Shown here one piece after another: positions 1 to 10,740 of a stretch of DNA of 64,000 nt. The stretch comes from an uncultured Mucilaginibacter sp. GTDB lineage: Bacteria > Bacteroidota > Bacteroidia > Sphingobacteriales > Sphingobacteriaceae. A program made the position numbers and the translations under genes. Positions within the stretch are counted from its first letter, which is position 1, and the number at the start of each line of letters is the position of its first letter. The stretch is from contig NZ_CALMAT010000130.1 of assembly GCF_937859865.1 (NCBI RefSeq), positions 1 to 64,000 on the forward strand. The letters are read 5' to 3'. The notes under the pieces were generated by a model that made no database searches, had not been told where the DNA came from, and saw nothing but the letters and a program-made list of their open reading frames with translations.

Positions 1-758
1 ACGTTGTTTACGTTTTTGATGATGATATTTTGGATCTCGCTGATGTTGTTGATCACCCCAATCCCTCTGACTACGTAGGCCTGGTTGTTTTTTTCGATCA
101 CATCGCCGCCCACATTGATATTGCTGCGGTTGATGGCAGTGTAAACATCTAATGAGGTTAGGCCATATTTTTGAAGTAGGGAAGGGTTTACGCTTATCTC
201 AAAATCCTTTTCTTCCCCGCCAAAACTGTTTACATCAGCAACGCCGGGAATGGCCTTAAACTGGCGGTCTAAAACCCAATCTTGTATCTCGGTCAGGTCG
301 TGAATACTTCTAATCTTGCTTCTCAGCGTGTAACGGAAAATTTCACCGGTTGGGCCGTACGGCGGTTCTACTTCCGGTTTTACGCCATCAGGCAAATCGG
401 CATTCAGCAACCGGCTTAAAACCTGCTGGCGGGCAAAGGCATCATCCACATCGTCATCAAAAATTATGCGGACGTAAGACAAGCCGAAAGAAGATGTGGT
501 GCGCAGGTTGGATTTTTTTTGGACCGAATTCAGCACCGTTTCCATCGGGATGGTGATCATCCTTTCCACCTCTTCTGCACTACGGCCGGGCCATTGCGCA
601 ATAATGATGATCTGGGTATTGGTTACATCCGGGAAAGTTTCGATCGGTGTATTCAGATAGCTCCAAACGCCAAGCAGGGCAAGTACCCCCGTTAAAAAGA
701 ACACTAAAAAACGGTGCCTTAACGAGAAGTAAATTATATTTTTAATGAAACTGTTCAT
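1..758 (-). CDS. CzcA/CusA-family heavy-metal RND efflux pump, N-terminal part (cut by window edge)
   Basis: Not in the ORF track because the frame runs off the left edge. My reverse-strand translation from the ATG at 758 gives about 252 residues: a short cytoplasmic start (MNSFIKNIIYFSLRHR), a first membrane helix (about 16-33), then periplasmic porter-domain sequence with FPDVTNTQI and WPGRSAEEVE, which are typical of the CzcA/CusA subgroup of RND pumps. The family forms an inner-membrane trimer that exports divalent or monovalent metal ions using the proton gradient, together with an adaptor and a TolC channel. Those two partners are encoded immediately upstream on the same strand. The metal cannot be told from this fragment because the transmembrane motif that separates subgroups lies outside the window. 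Confidence 0.9.
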   Translation of the reverse strand, partial: MNSFIKNIIYFSLRHRFLVFFLTGVLALLGVWSYLNTPIETFPDVTNTQIIIIAQWPGRSAEEVERMITIPMETVLNSVQKKSNLRTTSSFGLSYVRIIFDDDVDDAFARQQVLSRLLNADLPDGVKPEVEPPYGPTGEIFRYTLRSKIRSIHDLTEIQDWVLDRQFKAIPGVADVNSFGGEEKDFEISVNPSLLQKYGLTSLDVYTAINRSNINVGGDVIEKNNQAYVVRGIGVINNISEIQNIIIKNVNN

Positions 759-861
759 TGTTGGTTATGAGTTAAAATCGTTCTCTTTTTTGAAAATGGT
801 TTCATTGCAACTTGTCTTGCAATTACTTAAGCCTGGTTAAATTTTGTCTTGTTTGTTTCCG

Positions 862-954
862 ATGCTTCTTTTAGCACCTAAATTTTGAAATCCCGGTGCT
901 TTGTTCTACCTGTGCCATTTATGGAAACCAATTTTATAGGCATAAAAGAAGCAT
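862..954. repeat. ~93-bp inverted-repeat element between the adaptor and pump genes
   Basis: Starts with ATGCTTCTTTTAGCACC and ends with its diverged complement ATAGGCATAAAAGAAGCAT. The inner flank contains CCAATTTTATAGG, which also appears in the elements at 54196 and 62235. It sits in the 240-bp gap between the adaptor and the pump, so the transcript would have to read through it. It is one of about a dozen paired copies of the window-wide 12-mer. It may be a MITE/REP-like unit, and possibly lowers pump expression relative to the upstream genes (inference). Confidence 0.6.
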
Positions 955-998
955 GTTGGTTTTAGGGCAGAAATTTAAACAGGCCCTTGCTAAAGCTT

Positions 999-2093
999 TT
1001 ATTCTTCGGTCAGCGCGTCGTACAACAACAATTGGTTTTTGGAAACCAGCATTTCGCCGGCTTTCAATCCTGATGACAGGTAGCTCACGTTATCTACTGT
1101 TTTTATCACATTAACTTCGCGCACCTCTAATTCGCACTTGCTTTTGTACACCACCACAAAGTTTTTGCTGTCGTTAAAAATAATGGCAGAAGCAGGCACG
1201 GTTACCGATCGCGTTTGCTCGCTGTTGGTGATGATAACTGAAGTAAACATTTCCGGTTTCAGCAGCATATTGGGGTTAGGCAAAGTGATTTTTACTTTCA
1301 TCACTTTGTTGTCCGGGTCCAGCACTGAACTTACTTCGTTTACTTTGCCCGGAAAAATTTTGCCCGGATAAGCAAGCGTAGATACTTTGGCTGCATAACC
1401 TTGTTTTACTTTAGAAATATCGCTCTCAAAAACGTTGGCCCAGATCCAAACATCTTTCATATCCGAAATGGTGAACATGCTGGCTGCATTGTCCTGCCGG
1501 ATAAAACTTCCAGGCGTAACAGTTTTTTCTACAATATAACCGCCTTCTGATGCTTTGATTACATATTGGCCGCTTGCGCTCGTGTTGCCACGGCCGTTAA
1601 TAGAAAGCTGTTCCTGGATTTTCGTGCTGGCGGCTTGCGCTTTGTTGTAGTTTTCTTTGGCTTCGGTATAATCGCGCTCGCTGGAAATACCGTTTTTATA
1701 CAAGTATTCTGTTTGCGCTAACTGGCGTTTGGCAATAGCCAGGTCAGAATTTGTGGCCGATAAATCGGTATAGCTGCCTGCCACGTCCGCACTTCGCAGC
1801 ACGGCCAAAACCTGGCCTTTGCTTACTTTATCGCCCAAAGAAACCCTCACATCGGTAACTTGCCCGCTGGAAAAAGGATAAACTTTGACCACGCGGTTTT
1901 CATCAAAAGAAACCTCTCCAGACAGTGTCAGCTCATCTTGCATATTGGTTGTTTTAACCGTATCAATACTGATGATCTTGGCCAAAGAATCGGTGATGCA
2001 AACCGCTTTTTTTTGTGCCACTTCTTCTTTTTTATGTTCGCAGGAAGTTAAAAACACCAATACGGAAAAACCGGCTATTAATTCTCTTTTCAT
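999..2093 (-). CDS. RND efflux periplasmic adaptor (HlyD/CzcB-like lipoprotein)
   Basis: 364 residues, usual length for membrane fusion proteins of metal RND pumps. Begins with a lipoprotein signal (VFLTSC, Cys about 18), so it is probably anchored by lipid and acts in the periplasm, bridging pump and TolC channel. It shows a barrel-sandwich half-motif (YPFSSGQVTDVRVSLGDKV), a coiled-coil hairpin rich in K/E/A (about 115-165), and the second lipoyl half (YVIKASEGGYIVEKTVTPG). TolC-like gene lies 24 bp upstream and the CzcA-like gene follows downstream, an order common in Bacteroidota cation-efflux operons. It lacks the His-rich tails seen in some CzcB proteins, so the substrate is open. Confidence 0.9.
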   Translation of the reverse strand: MKRELIAGFSVLVFLTSCEHKKEEVAQKKAVCITDSLAKIISIDTVKTTNMQDELTLSGEVSFDENRVVKVYPFSSGQVTDVRVSLGDKVSKGQVLAVLRSADVAGSYTDLSATNSDLAIAKRQLAQTEYLYKNGISSERDYTEAKENYNKAQAASTKIQEQLSINGRGNTSASGQYVIKASEGGYIVEKTVTPGSFIRQDNAASMFTISDMKDVWIWANVFESDISKVKQGYAAKVSTLAYPGKIFPGKVNEVSSVLDPDNKVMKVKITLPNPNMLLKPEMFTSVIITNSEQTRSVTVPASAIIFNDSKNFVVVYKSKCELEVREVNVIKTVDNVSYLSSGLKAGEMLVSKNQLLLYDALTEE

Positions 2094-2117
2094 TTTTTAT
2101 AGAGTAGGGTTATTTTT

Positions 2118-3389
2118 TTAAGGGTTGATTACGGTAGAGCCAACATTAAAGTTAAGGTCGGCGATGGCTTTTTGCAGGTTGTATTCCTGCTGGATCACTT
2201 TCAGTTTGGTGTCTTTGTACGATTCAAAAAAATCAACAAATTCAACCAAACCCATTTGTCTCGAACGGTAAGCCTGAACCACGTTTCCAAACAACTTATC
2301 GTAAGTGTTATAAAACTCTAAATTGTTTTTTGAGAACAATTGCAAGCTTAAATTATATTGTTCTACAGCCGTTACCACATCATTGCGTACTTGCAGATCG
2401 CTGTTTTTAAGCACGTTTTCCTGGTTTTGGATATTAAATTTTGCCGATTTGATGTTGCCCTGGTTGCGGTTGAAAAACGGCAGCGGCAGGCTAATGGCCA
2501 AACCATAATAATTGGGCACGTAGTTACTGGCGCGGTCATAATCCACACCAACAGAAATATCAGGCACGGCAAGTGCTTTTTGGTACGATAAATTATGGCC
2601 GGCCTGTGCCAAAGCAAATTTGCTGGCCTGGTAATCGCCGCGGTTTGCCCTGGCCGTATCAATCAAAGCATTGATGTTTAACGAAACAGGGTTGGTGGTT
2701 GGCGTGCTGATATCCGGTACAATAAACGTGGTTTCCTTAACCACCAGCAAGGTTTTCAAGTCGTTCTCCAGTTCGTTGATTTGGCGTACATTCTCCACCA
2801 AATCATTTTCCAAACCAAAAGCAACAGCTTGAAGGCGAACCACATCCCGCAAAGAGGAATTACCAACGCTGTATTGTGTACTGATAGCTTTGACCAAATT
2901 ATTGGAAGAAGCGATCTCGTACTGAAAGATACGGTTTTGTTCGATCAGGTTATGCAATTGTGCAAAATCAACCTGCATGTTGTAGCGCAGGTTGCGCAGC
3001 AAATCATTAAACTGGGCTTGCTGGATACTGGCATCGTCTTGCGCAACTTTTATTTGCTTGCCCCTTTTGCCTGCCGTTAAAAATACCTGGCTGATTTGTG
3101 CAAAAAGCTGTCCGTTGCCGTTAGAGTGGTTAAAAAAACCCAAGTCTCTTGAGTAAAGGTTCTGGTCGGTGCTTAAAGCCGGATTGTCCCAAAGCCGGGC
3201 CTGCTGGATCAGTGCTTTGCTGGCATCAACATTGTACCGCTGCGCAATCAGGCTGAAGTTGTTTACCAGGAACCTTTTTTCGGCATCCTGAAATTTTAGG
3301 GTTAAAGTGTCAGTTTGGTTTTGGGCATAAAGTGCTGCAGATAATGCCATAGCGGCAACTAAACTAACAGCATATTTTAGTTTGAACAT
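2118..3389 (-). CDS. TolC family outer-membrane efflux protein (CzcC-like)
   Basis: 423 residues with a signal peptide (cleavage after about ALYAQ). The rest is dominated by long amphipathic heptad-like helices with repeated Q/N/L segments, as in the two outer-membrane-efflux repeats of TolC proteins; LPLPFFNRNQGNI is the conserved turn in the second repeat. It would form the outer-membrane/periplasmic exit duct for the adaptor and pump encoded downstream. First gene of the operon, so the promoter should lie in the 315-bp gap shared with glgB. Confidence 0.9.
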   Translation of the reverse strand: MFKLKYAVSLVAAMALSAALYAQNQTDTLTLKFQDAEKRFLVNNFSLIAQRYNVDASKALIQQARLWDNPALSTDQNLYSRDLGFFNHSNGNGQLFAQISQVFLTAGKRGKQIKVAQDDASIQQAQFNDLLRNLRYNMQVDFAQLHNLIEQNRIFQYEIASSNNLVKAISTQYSVGNSSLRDVVRLQAVAFGLENDLVENVRQINELENDLKTLLVVKETTFIVPDISTPTTNPVSLNINALIDTARANRGDYQASKFALAQAGHNLSYQKALAVPDISVGVDYDRASNYVPNYYGLAISLPLPFFNRNQGNIKSAKFNIQNQENVLKNSDLQVRNDVVTAVEQYNLSLQLFSKNNLEFYNTYDKLFGNVVQAYRSRQMGLVEFVDFFESYKDTKLKVIQQEYNLQKAIADLNFNVGSTVINP

Positions 3390-3703
3390 ATTATGTAACT
3401 CAGCGTGTTTTTAGTTAAAGTTTCGATTGATTTTCTTTCTACGTAAAAAGAATACGGCCAGTCTTGATATTACTGTAAAATATCAGTTAGCATGGCATCT
3501 TGCCCGAATGCTTCTTTTAGCAGCATAAAATTAGCATTCACAATTTTGTGTATTATTACGGCGAAAGTAGATATTATTCTAATTTTCAATTGCAACTTTA
3601 TTGTTATTTACCTGTTAAAAACATCATGTTATTGTAAGCAAACGGTAAATTACGTTTACAATTGGTTTAAATATCTGTATTATATCAATAACCCAAAAAT
3701 ATT
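3390..3703. other. Intergenic region between divergent efflux operon and glgB
   Basis: 314 bp that must hold both promoters. I see a perfect 7-bp inverted repeat, TGATATT-N7-AATATCA, at 3465-3485, close to the efflux operon start, a candidate operator for a metal-responsive regulator (inference). A copy of the 12-mer (ATGCTTCTTTTA) is at 3508-3519. The rest is AT-rich with no convincing TAnnTTTG element and no credible small gene; the 83-aa ORF at 3492 looks like noncoding AT-rich sequence. Confidence 0.5.
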
Positions 3704-5794
3704 ATGGCAAAAAAAGCAGTTTCCGCAACAGATAAAGCAATAACCAAGGATGCTTCCACCAGACAAAAAAAAGTACCGGCTACTAAAAAAGATGTGGTAA
3801 AAGAAGCATCGGCAGAAAGTAAAAAACCAGAAATTGTGGTTTCGGAAACCGGGTTTGCCAAAACAGAAACCAGCCAAACCATCAGCTTAAACCCGGTTGA
3901 AGTTTACAGCCGTTTTACCGATTTTGATATTAGTTTGTTTAAAGGCGGCAAGCATTACCGTTTGTACGAACTGTTTGGTTCGCACACGATGGAATATAAA
4001 GGTGTAACCGGAACATATTTTGCCGTTTGGGCGCCCAATGCAGAAAAAGTTGCCGTTATGGGCGATTTTAACGGTTGGGATAAACACAGCCATCCGCTTT
4101 TTGTGCGCTGGGATGGTTCCGGTATTTGGGAAGGTTTTATCCCGCACGTAGGCGATGGCGCAATTTATAAATATGCCATCCGCTCTTTTTATGGCGAAGA
4201 ACTGGAAAAAGGCGATCCGTTTGCGTTGCGCTGGGAAGAACCGCCGCGCACCGCTTCCATTGTAACGCACACTTATTTTGAATGGCAGGATGCCGCTTGG
4301 ATGAAAACGCGCCATCAGCATAACGCTTTAACTAGCCCATACTCCGTTTACGAGGTGCATTTTGGTTCCTGGGCGCGCAGCCCGGAAAACCCTGAACAAT
4401 TTTTAGGTTACCGGGAAATGGCCGATGTGCTAGTGAAATATGTAAAAGACATGGGTTTTACCCATGTAGAGTTTATGCCGCTGGCCGAGCATCCGTATTA
4501 TCCAAGCTGGGGCTATCAAATTACCGGTTATTTTGCGGCCAGTACGCGTTATGGTTCCCCGCAGGATTTGATGTTTTTGGTTGATCAATTTCACGAAGCC
4601 GGGATTGGTGTGATAATGGATTGGGTGCCTTCGCATTTTCCGGGCGATGCACACGGCCTTTTCCGTTTTGATGGCACCAGTTTGTACGAGCATGAGGATC
4701 CGCGTAAAGGATTCCATCCCGACTGGAAATCCTACATTTTTAATTACGGCCGCAATGAGGTTAAATCTTTTTTAATCAGCAACGCCTTGTTTTGGCTGGA
4801 TCGTTATCATATTGATGGCTTGCGGGTTGATGCCGTAGCTTCCATGTTGTACTTAGATTATTCGCGCGAGGCAGGAGAGTGGGAGCCAAACATTTACGGC
4901 GGCAACGAAAACCTGGAAGCCATCCAGTTTTTGCGCGAATTTAACGAAGCTGTTTACGGTAATTATGCCGATGTGCAGACCATTGCCGAAGAATCTACTT
5001 CTTTCCCCGGTGTTAGCAAACCAACTTATTTGGGCGGCTTGGGTTTTGGTATGAAGTGGATGATGGGCTGGATGCACGATACCATCAAATATTTTCAGGA
5101 AGACCCGATCAACCGGAAATACCATCACCAGCAAATCACTTTCAGCTTGCTGTATGCTTTTACCGAAAACTTTATGCTGCCGCTTTCGCACGATGAAATT
5201 GTGTACGGTAAGCATTCCATGATCAATAAAATGCCGGGCGACGAATGGCAGAAATATGCCAATTTACGCGCTTTGTACAGCTACATGTTCACGCATCCGG
5301 GAGCAAAACTGCTCTTTATGGGCGATGAGTTTGCGCAATCAGCAGAATGGGCTTTTGGCAAATCGTTGGACTGGCATTTGCTGCAATACCGGCCGCACAA
5401 AGGCATGCAGGATTTGGTGAAAGCGTTGAACCAACTGTACAAAACCGAACCGGCTTTGTACGAAAAAGCTTTTACGGACGAAGGTTTTGAGTGGATTGAT
5501 GACGGCAACGCTACGGACTCTGTGCTGCTTTACATTCGAAAAGGGAACGACCAAAAAGATGATTTGGTTGTGGCTTTAAATTTAACGCCGGTTGTACGCA
5601 CCGGTTTTCGTATCGGCGTGCCTACCGCCGGAACGTGGAAAGAAATTTTTAATTCCGACGATTTGGATTTTTGGGGAAGCGGGATCATCAACCCGGAACC
5701 TTTAAGATCGGAAGACGTTGCCTGGAATTATCGAAACCAATCGGTGCAATTAACCTTGCCGCCTTTAAGCGTTTCGGTACTTAAAAAGGTGTGA
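3704..5794 (+). CDS. glgB: 1,4-alpha-glucan branching enzyme (GH13)
   Basis: 696 residues. It makes alpha-1,6 branches in glycogen. A CBM48-type N domain is seen at about 100-185 (FAVWAPNAEKVAVMGDFNGWD region), followed by the GH13 barrel: region I DWVPSHFP (about 306), region II GLRVDAVAS with nucleophile Asp376, region III AEEST with the acid/base Glu (429-430), and region IV LSHDEIVYGK (His496-Asp497-Glu498). The first ~55 residues are an unusual Lys/Ala/Ser-rich tail (MAKKAVSATDKAITKD...), histone-H1-like in composition and absent from classical GlgB. Single transcription unit; the TGA stop is immediately followed by a TAAAAACAGCAT motif and then a strong terminator. Confidence 0.95.
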   Translation: MAKKAVSATDKAITKDASTRQKKVPATKKDVVKEASAESKKPEIVVSETGFAKTETSQTISLNPVEVYSRFTDFDISLFKGGKHYRLYELFGSHTMEYKGVTGTYFAVWAPNAEKVAVMGDFNGWDKHSHPLFVRWDGSGIWEGFIPHVGDGAIYKYAIRSFYGEELEKGDPFALRWEEPPRTASIVTHTYFEWQDAAWMKTRHQHNALTSPYSVYEVHFGSWARSPENPEQFLGYREMADVLVKYVKDMGFTHVEFMPLAEHPYYPSWGYQITGYFAASTRYGSPQDLMFLVDQFHEAGIGVIMDWVPSHFPGDAHGLFRFDGTSLYEHEDPRKGFHPDWKSYIFNYGRNEVKSFLISNALFWLDRYHIDGLRVDAVASMLYLDYSREAGEWEPNIYGGNENLEAIQFLREFNEAVYGNYADVQTIAEESTSFPGVSKPTYLGGLGFGMKWMMGWMHDTIKYFQEDPINRKYHHQQITFSLLYAFTENFMLPLSHDEIVYGKHSMINKMPGDEWQKYANLRALYSYMFTHPGAKLLFMGDEFAQSAEWAFGKSLDWHLLQYRPHKGMQDLVKALNQLYKTEPALYEKAFTDEGFEWIDDGNATDSVLLYIRKGNDQKDDLVVALNLTPVVRTGFRIGVPTAGTWKEIFNSDDLDFWGSGIINPEPLRSEDVAWNYRNQSVQLTLPPLSVSVLKKV

Positions 5795-5818
5795 TAAAAA
5801 CAGCATGGTTAAAATTGC

Positions 5819-5847
5819 AAAAAGCCGGCTTAGCAAGCCGGCTTTTT
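5819..5847 (+). terminator. Intrinsic terminator of glgB
   Basis: Perfect stem AAAAAGCCGGCTT / AAGCCGGCTTTTT around a 3-nt loop, ending in a T run, 25 nt after the glgB stop. The A-tract on the other side makes it usable in both directions. Confidence 0.9.
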
Positions 5848-5990
5848 GTTAATACTTCTTTTATCTGGTAAAAAAGTTGGAAAGGTAAAAGGTATCAAAT
5901 TATAATTCCCCTTTTGATGGGATCAGACTTGTTTTTTGTTAAACACAAAACCTTAAACTTCCATAATGCTTTTTTTATCGTATAAATTAC

Positions 5991-6016
5991 CAGGTTAACA
6001 ATATTTTTTTAACCTG
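5991..6016. terminator. Weak hairpin between convergent glgB and gapA
   Basis: CAGGTTAA-N10-TTAACCTG followed by TTTTTT on the plus strand, lying between two convergent genes and flanked by 12-mer copies at 5966 and 6031. Low GC stem, so it may be a secondary terminator only. Confidence 0.4.
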
Positions 6017-6063
6017 TTTTTTCAAAAGCGATGCTTCTTTTAACACCTAAAAATTAGTGTAGG

Positions 6064-7909
<1,846 letters not shown>

Positions 7910-7915
7910 ACGGGA

Positions 7916-8896
7916 TCAGATAGATAAAATATCAACCATGTCCAGCAAGTCCTGCTCCAGCTTAAACTCATGGTGCGAAATTGCTTCGTCCAGTTCGGCC
8001 AGTTGTATCGTGTTGCCTTTTAAACCAACCATTTTGCGCGTTTCGCCATCAATTAAAGCCCTTACCGCTGCATAGCCTAAACGACTGCCCAGCACACGGT
8101 CAAAACTGCTTGGGCTGCCGCCACGTTGCAAATGGCCCAAAATAGTTACTTTCACATCATAAGAAGGCACATGCTCTTTCACCCTTTTTGCAATGTCATA
8201 AGCGCCGCCGTTTTTATCGCCTTCGGCAACAATTACAATGCTGGACGTTTTTTTGTTACTGCCCGATTTCAGGTTTTCGATCAGTTCTTCAATCGCGGTT
8301 TCTTTTTCGGGCAACAAAATTGCTTCGGCACCACCCGCAATACCGGCACGCAAGGCAATACAGCCCGAATCGCGGCCCATCACTTCGATAAAAAACAAAC
8401 GGTCGTGTGCATCGGCGGTATCGCGGATTTTATCCAATGCTTCAACAACGGTATTGGTAGCGGTATCAAAGCCTAATGTAAAATCAGAGCCGTACAAATC
8501 GTTGTCAATCGTTCCGGGAATGCCGATCACCGGGATATCGTAAATCCGCGAAAAACGTTCGGCCCCGGTAAAAGTACCGTCGCCCCCAATTACGATCAAC
8601 CCGTCAACATCGCGGTTTTTTAAATTTTTGTATGCTTTTTCTAAGCCGCTTTCTTCTTTAAATTCCATACAACGGGCTGTTTTCAGGATCGTGCCACCCA
8701 AATGCAGAATATTGCTCACCGAACGCTCGTTCATATCATACATATTGTTGTTGATCAAACCCTGATAGCCTTGCTTCACGCCCACCACCTGCAGGCCGAA
8801 GTAGATACCTGTTCGTACAACCGCACGGATGCAGGGGTTCATCCCCGGTGCGTCCCCACCCGAAGTCAGTACGGCAATTTTGTTTACTTTAGACAT
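7916..8896 (-). CDS. pfkA: ATP-dependent 6-phosphofructokinase
   Basis: 326 residues from the ATG at 8896 (MSKVNKIAVLTSGGDAPGMN); the ORF track's longer start at 8998 would add 34 residues with no family support and run into the divergent gene's promoter. Motifs: TSGGDAPGMN (ATP site), GGDGTFTGA, where Gly rather than Asp after GGD points to ATP instead of pyrophosphate, GTIDNDL (catalytic Asp) and GFDTATNT. Commits fructose-6-phosphate to glycolysis. First gene of the pfkA/kinase-like/gapA unit, divergent from a NrtR-type regulator with a palindrome in between. Confidence 0.95.
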   Translation of the reverse strand: MSKVNKIAVLTSGGDAPGMNPCIRAVVRTGIYFGLQVVGVKQGYQGLINNNMYDMNERSVSNILHLGGTILKTARCMEFKEESGLEKAYKNLKNRDVDGLIVIGGDGTFTGAERFSRIYDIPVIGIPGTIDNDLYGSDFTLGFDTATNTVVEALDKIRDTADAHDRLFFIEVMGRDSGCIALRAGIAGGAEAILLPEKETAIEELIENLKSGSNKKTSSIVIVAEGDKNGGAYDIAKRVKEHVPSYDVKVTILGHLQRGGSPSSFDRVLGSRLGYAAVRALIDGETRKMVGLKGNTIQLAELDEAISHHEFKLEQDLLDMVDILSI

Positions 8897-8928
8897 TTTA
8901 AACCAACTCCTTGTAGCGCGAAGATAAG

Positions 8929-8943
8929 GTGTAATCTTTACAC
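8929..8943. promoter_or_regulatory. Candidate operator between pfkA and the Nudix-type regulator
   Basis: Perfect inverted repeat GTGTAA-TCT-TTACAC in the 107-bp divergent gap. On the minus strand it lies directly upstream of TATCTTCG, a near-consensus -7 element for pfkA, so a bound dimer would overlap the promoter spacer. On the plus strand it is about 20 nt upstream of TAAATTTG (8963-8970), a consensus -7 for the regulator. Inference: autoregulated operator of the adjacent protein. Confidence 0.5.
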
Positions 8944-9003
8944 TAAGTAATATATTATTTATTAAATTTGAAAACACATTCGTAAGCCTGTAAAACAATT
9001 AAT

Positions 9004-9699
9004 TTGGAAACATTACTGCCAAAATTTGATTCGGTATTCTCGGTGGATTGTGTCATCTTCGGGTTTCAGGCAAATGAACTAAAAATTTTGCTCATCGAAC
9101 GCAACCAGGAACCTTACAAAGGCCGAAACGCGCTGCCTGGCTACATTGTTAAAGATGACGAAAGCATTGACGATGCTGCCGAACGTATTTTGTACGAACT
9201 GACTGGCCTGCGCGGCCTGCATATGGAACAGTTCCATACTTTTGGCGATGTGGACAGGCACCCGCAAGGCCGCGTAATTACGGTTGCTTATTATGCCTTG
9301 ATTCGGATTGACGGGCACAACGAAGTAAAACCGGTTACCAATTTTGCCCGCAGCGCGTTTTGGCACCCGGTAAATAAGTTGGACAAACTGCCTTACGACC
9401 ACAGTAAAATATTTGAAACCGGTTTCCAAAAGATACGCCGCCGGTTAAGTTACCAGCCCATCGCTTTTGAGCTGCTGCCCGAAAAATTTACCTTAACCCA
9501 ACTGCAAACGCTTTACGAAGCAATCCTGAACAAGAAGCTGGACAAGCGCAACTTCCGCAAAAAAATGCTGAGCTACGGGTTTTTGAAAGAACTGGACGAA
9601 AAGCAAAAAGGCGTTTCGTATCGCGCCGCAACTTTGTACCGTTTTGACCGGCGGAAATACAACAAGATTTTTCAGAACGAATTGAACATTAATGGCTGA
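9004..9699 (+). CDS. NrtR/AraR-type transcriptional regulator (degenerate Nudix + winged helix)
   Basis: 231 residues starting at TTG (TTGGAAACATTA); no in-frame ATG precedes the conserved Nudix start. Residues ~10-140 form a Nudix-like domain; the Nudix box is broken (AERILYELTGL, lacking the RE and EE pairs), which in this family means ligand sensing instead of hydrolysis. Residues ~150-231 are the basic winged-helix DNA-binding tail (RNFRKKMLSYGFLKEL, YRFDRRKY). Family members repress NAD or sugar genes and release DNA on binding ADP-ribose or a sugar. The divergent pfkA-gapA unit is the obvious candidate target. The stop codon overlaps a 12-mer copy. Confidence 0.8.
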   Translation: METLLPKFDSVFSVDCVIFGFQANELKILLIERNQEPYKGRNALPGYIVKDDESIDDAAERILYELTGLRGLHMEQFHTFGDVDRHPQGRVITVAYYALIRIDGHNEVKPVTNFARSAFWHPVNKLDKLPYDHSKIFETGFQKIRRRLSYQPIAFELLPEKFTLTQLQTLYEAILNKKLDKRNFRKKMLSYGFLKELDEKQKGVSYRAATLYRFDRRKYNKIFQNELNING

Positions 9700-9742
9700 T
9701 GCTTCTTTTACCGGCATAAATTTAGTGTGCTAAAAGAAGCAT
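9699..9742. repeat. Paired 12-mer inverted repeat at the regulator's stop codon
   Basis: ATGCTTCTTTTA (9699-9710) and TAAAAGAAGCAT (9731-9742) with 20 nt between; the inner arms also show CCGGCATAAATTTAG. The first base is the last base of the TGA stop. Confidence 0.7.
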
Positions 9743-9757
9743 CAGGCTGAAATATAA

Positions 9758-9788
9758 AAACCTGCTTTAATTTATTTAAAGCAGGTTT
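9758..9788. terminator. Bidirectional terminator between convergent genes
   Basis: AAACCTGCTTTAA / TTAAAGCAGGTTT stem with a short loop, A-rich on the left and T-rich on the right, between the Nudix-type regulator (+) and the BadF-like kinase (-). Confidence 0.8.
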
Positions 9789-9807
9789 CTTGTTTTGAAG
9801 GAAAATC

Positions 9808-10671
9808 TTATTTTGCTGATAAAGGCGAAAGTTCCAAATGGTATTTCACCAAATCATCTATTGGCGAACGGATGATACGGCCAAAAGGCATCCCGTATTC
9901 TTTAGCGGTTTCTTCCAAAACATTGCGAAAATTATAACCGACAGAACCAATACAGTTAAAAGAGTAATTTTTATAATCCGGGTAATGGCTTACCAGGTTG
10001 CGGAAAAAATCATCAAACGAAGTTTTGACCAAATTGCGCGAGTAGGCAATGTTGGCCGTATTGTCGTACACAAACTTGCTGAAGCTGGCGCAAAAACGGT
10101 TGGGCAAAGGCTTGGTATAAACAGTGTCAATAATATCATCGGGCGTTAACTGGAAAGTTTCCCAAAAAACGTCTTTCACTTCCTGCGGCATATAGCCACG
10201 CACATAATCCGAAAGCAGTTTTTTGCCGATATAGCAACCACTGCCTTCATCGCCCAAAATATAAGCCAAAGAATTGATTTTGAAAGTGATGTCTTTCCCG
10301 TCGTACAAACAGGAGTTGGTTCCGGTGCCTAAAATAGCCGCAAAGCCAGAATTAACGCCCAGCAAAGCGCGGGCAGCAGCCATCAAATCATGGCCAACAA
10401 ATACTTTTGAAGACTTAAAAACCACCTTTATCGCATCTTCCACAATCTTAACCTTGTCTGCTACATCGCAACCGGCACCGTAGTAGTACAATTCGGTAAT
10501 GTCGTCCTTTTTTAAATCGGAGGGAAGGTTCTCATTCAGCGAATTAATAATGTAGGCCGTATCAGAAAAAAAAGGATTATAACCTTCGGTGTTGAAATAT
10601 ACTTTTTTTCCGAATTCATTGATCAGGCACCAATTGGTTTTTGTGGAACCGCCATCCGCTATAATAATCAT
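9808..10671 (-). CDS. BadF/BadG/BcrA/BcrD ATPase family kinase (N-acetylglucosamine kinase-like)
   Basis: 287 residues. Intact ASKHA motifs: phosphate-1 MIIIADGGSTKTNW, the second Asp in VGHDLMAAAR, ILGTGTNSCLYDG and a Gly-rich GDEGSGCYIGKKL. Similar Bacteroidota proteins are annotated as N-acetylglucosamine kinases that feed cell-wall or chitin-derived GlcNAc into metabolism; the exact sugar is not readable from sequence. Stands alone between two terminators. Its altered paralogue is 2 kb away in the pfkA unit, suggesting an old local duplication with divergence. Confidence 0.85.
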   Translation of the reverse strand: MIIIADGGSTKTNWCLINEFGKKVYFNTEGYNPFFSDTAYIINSLNENLPSDLKKDDITELYYYGAGCDVADKVKIVEDAIKVVFKSSKVFVGHDLMAAARALLGVNSGFAAILGTGTNSCLYDGKDITFKINSLAYILGDEGSGCYIGKKLLSDYVRGYMPQEVKDVFWETFQLTPDDIIDTVYTKPLPNRFCASFSKFVYDNTANIAYSRNLVKTSFDDFFRNLVSHYPDYKNYSFNCIGSVGYNFRNVLEETAKEYGMPFGRIIRSPIDDLVKYHLELSPLSAK

Positions 10672-10740
10672 ATCAATTAAACTTTTGTGTTAGGGTTTAA
10701 AAGTACAATAATAAATAATAAAGCTTATTTGGCTAAATAA

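Noticed and set aside
3492-3743. 83-aa ORF upstream of glgB
   Set aside because: AT-rich intergenic frame overlapping the glgB start; I see no signal peptide, domain or promoter.
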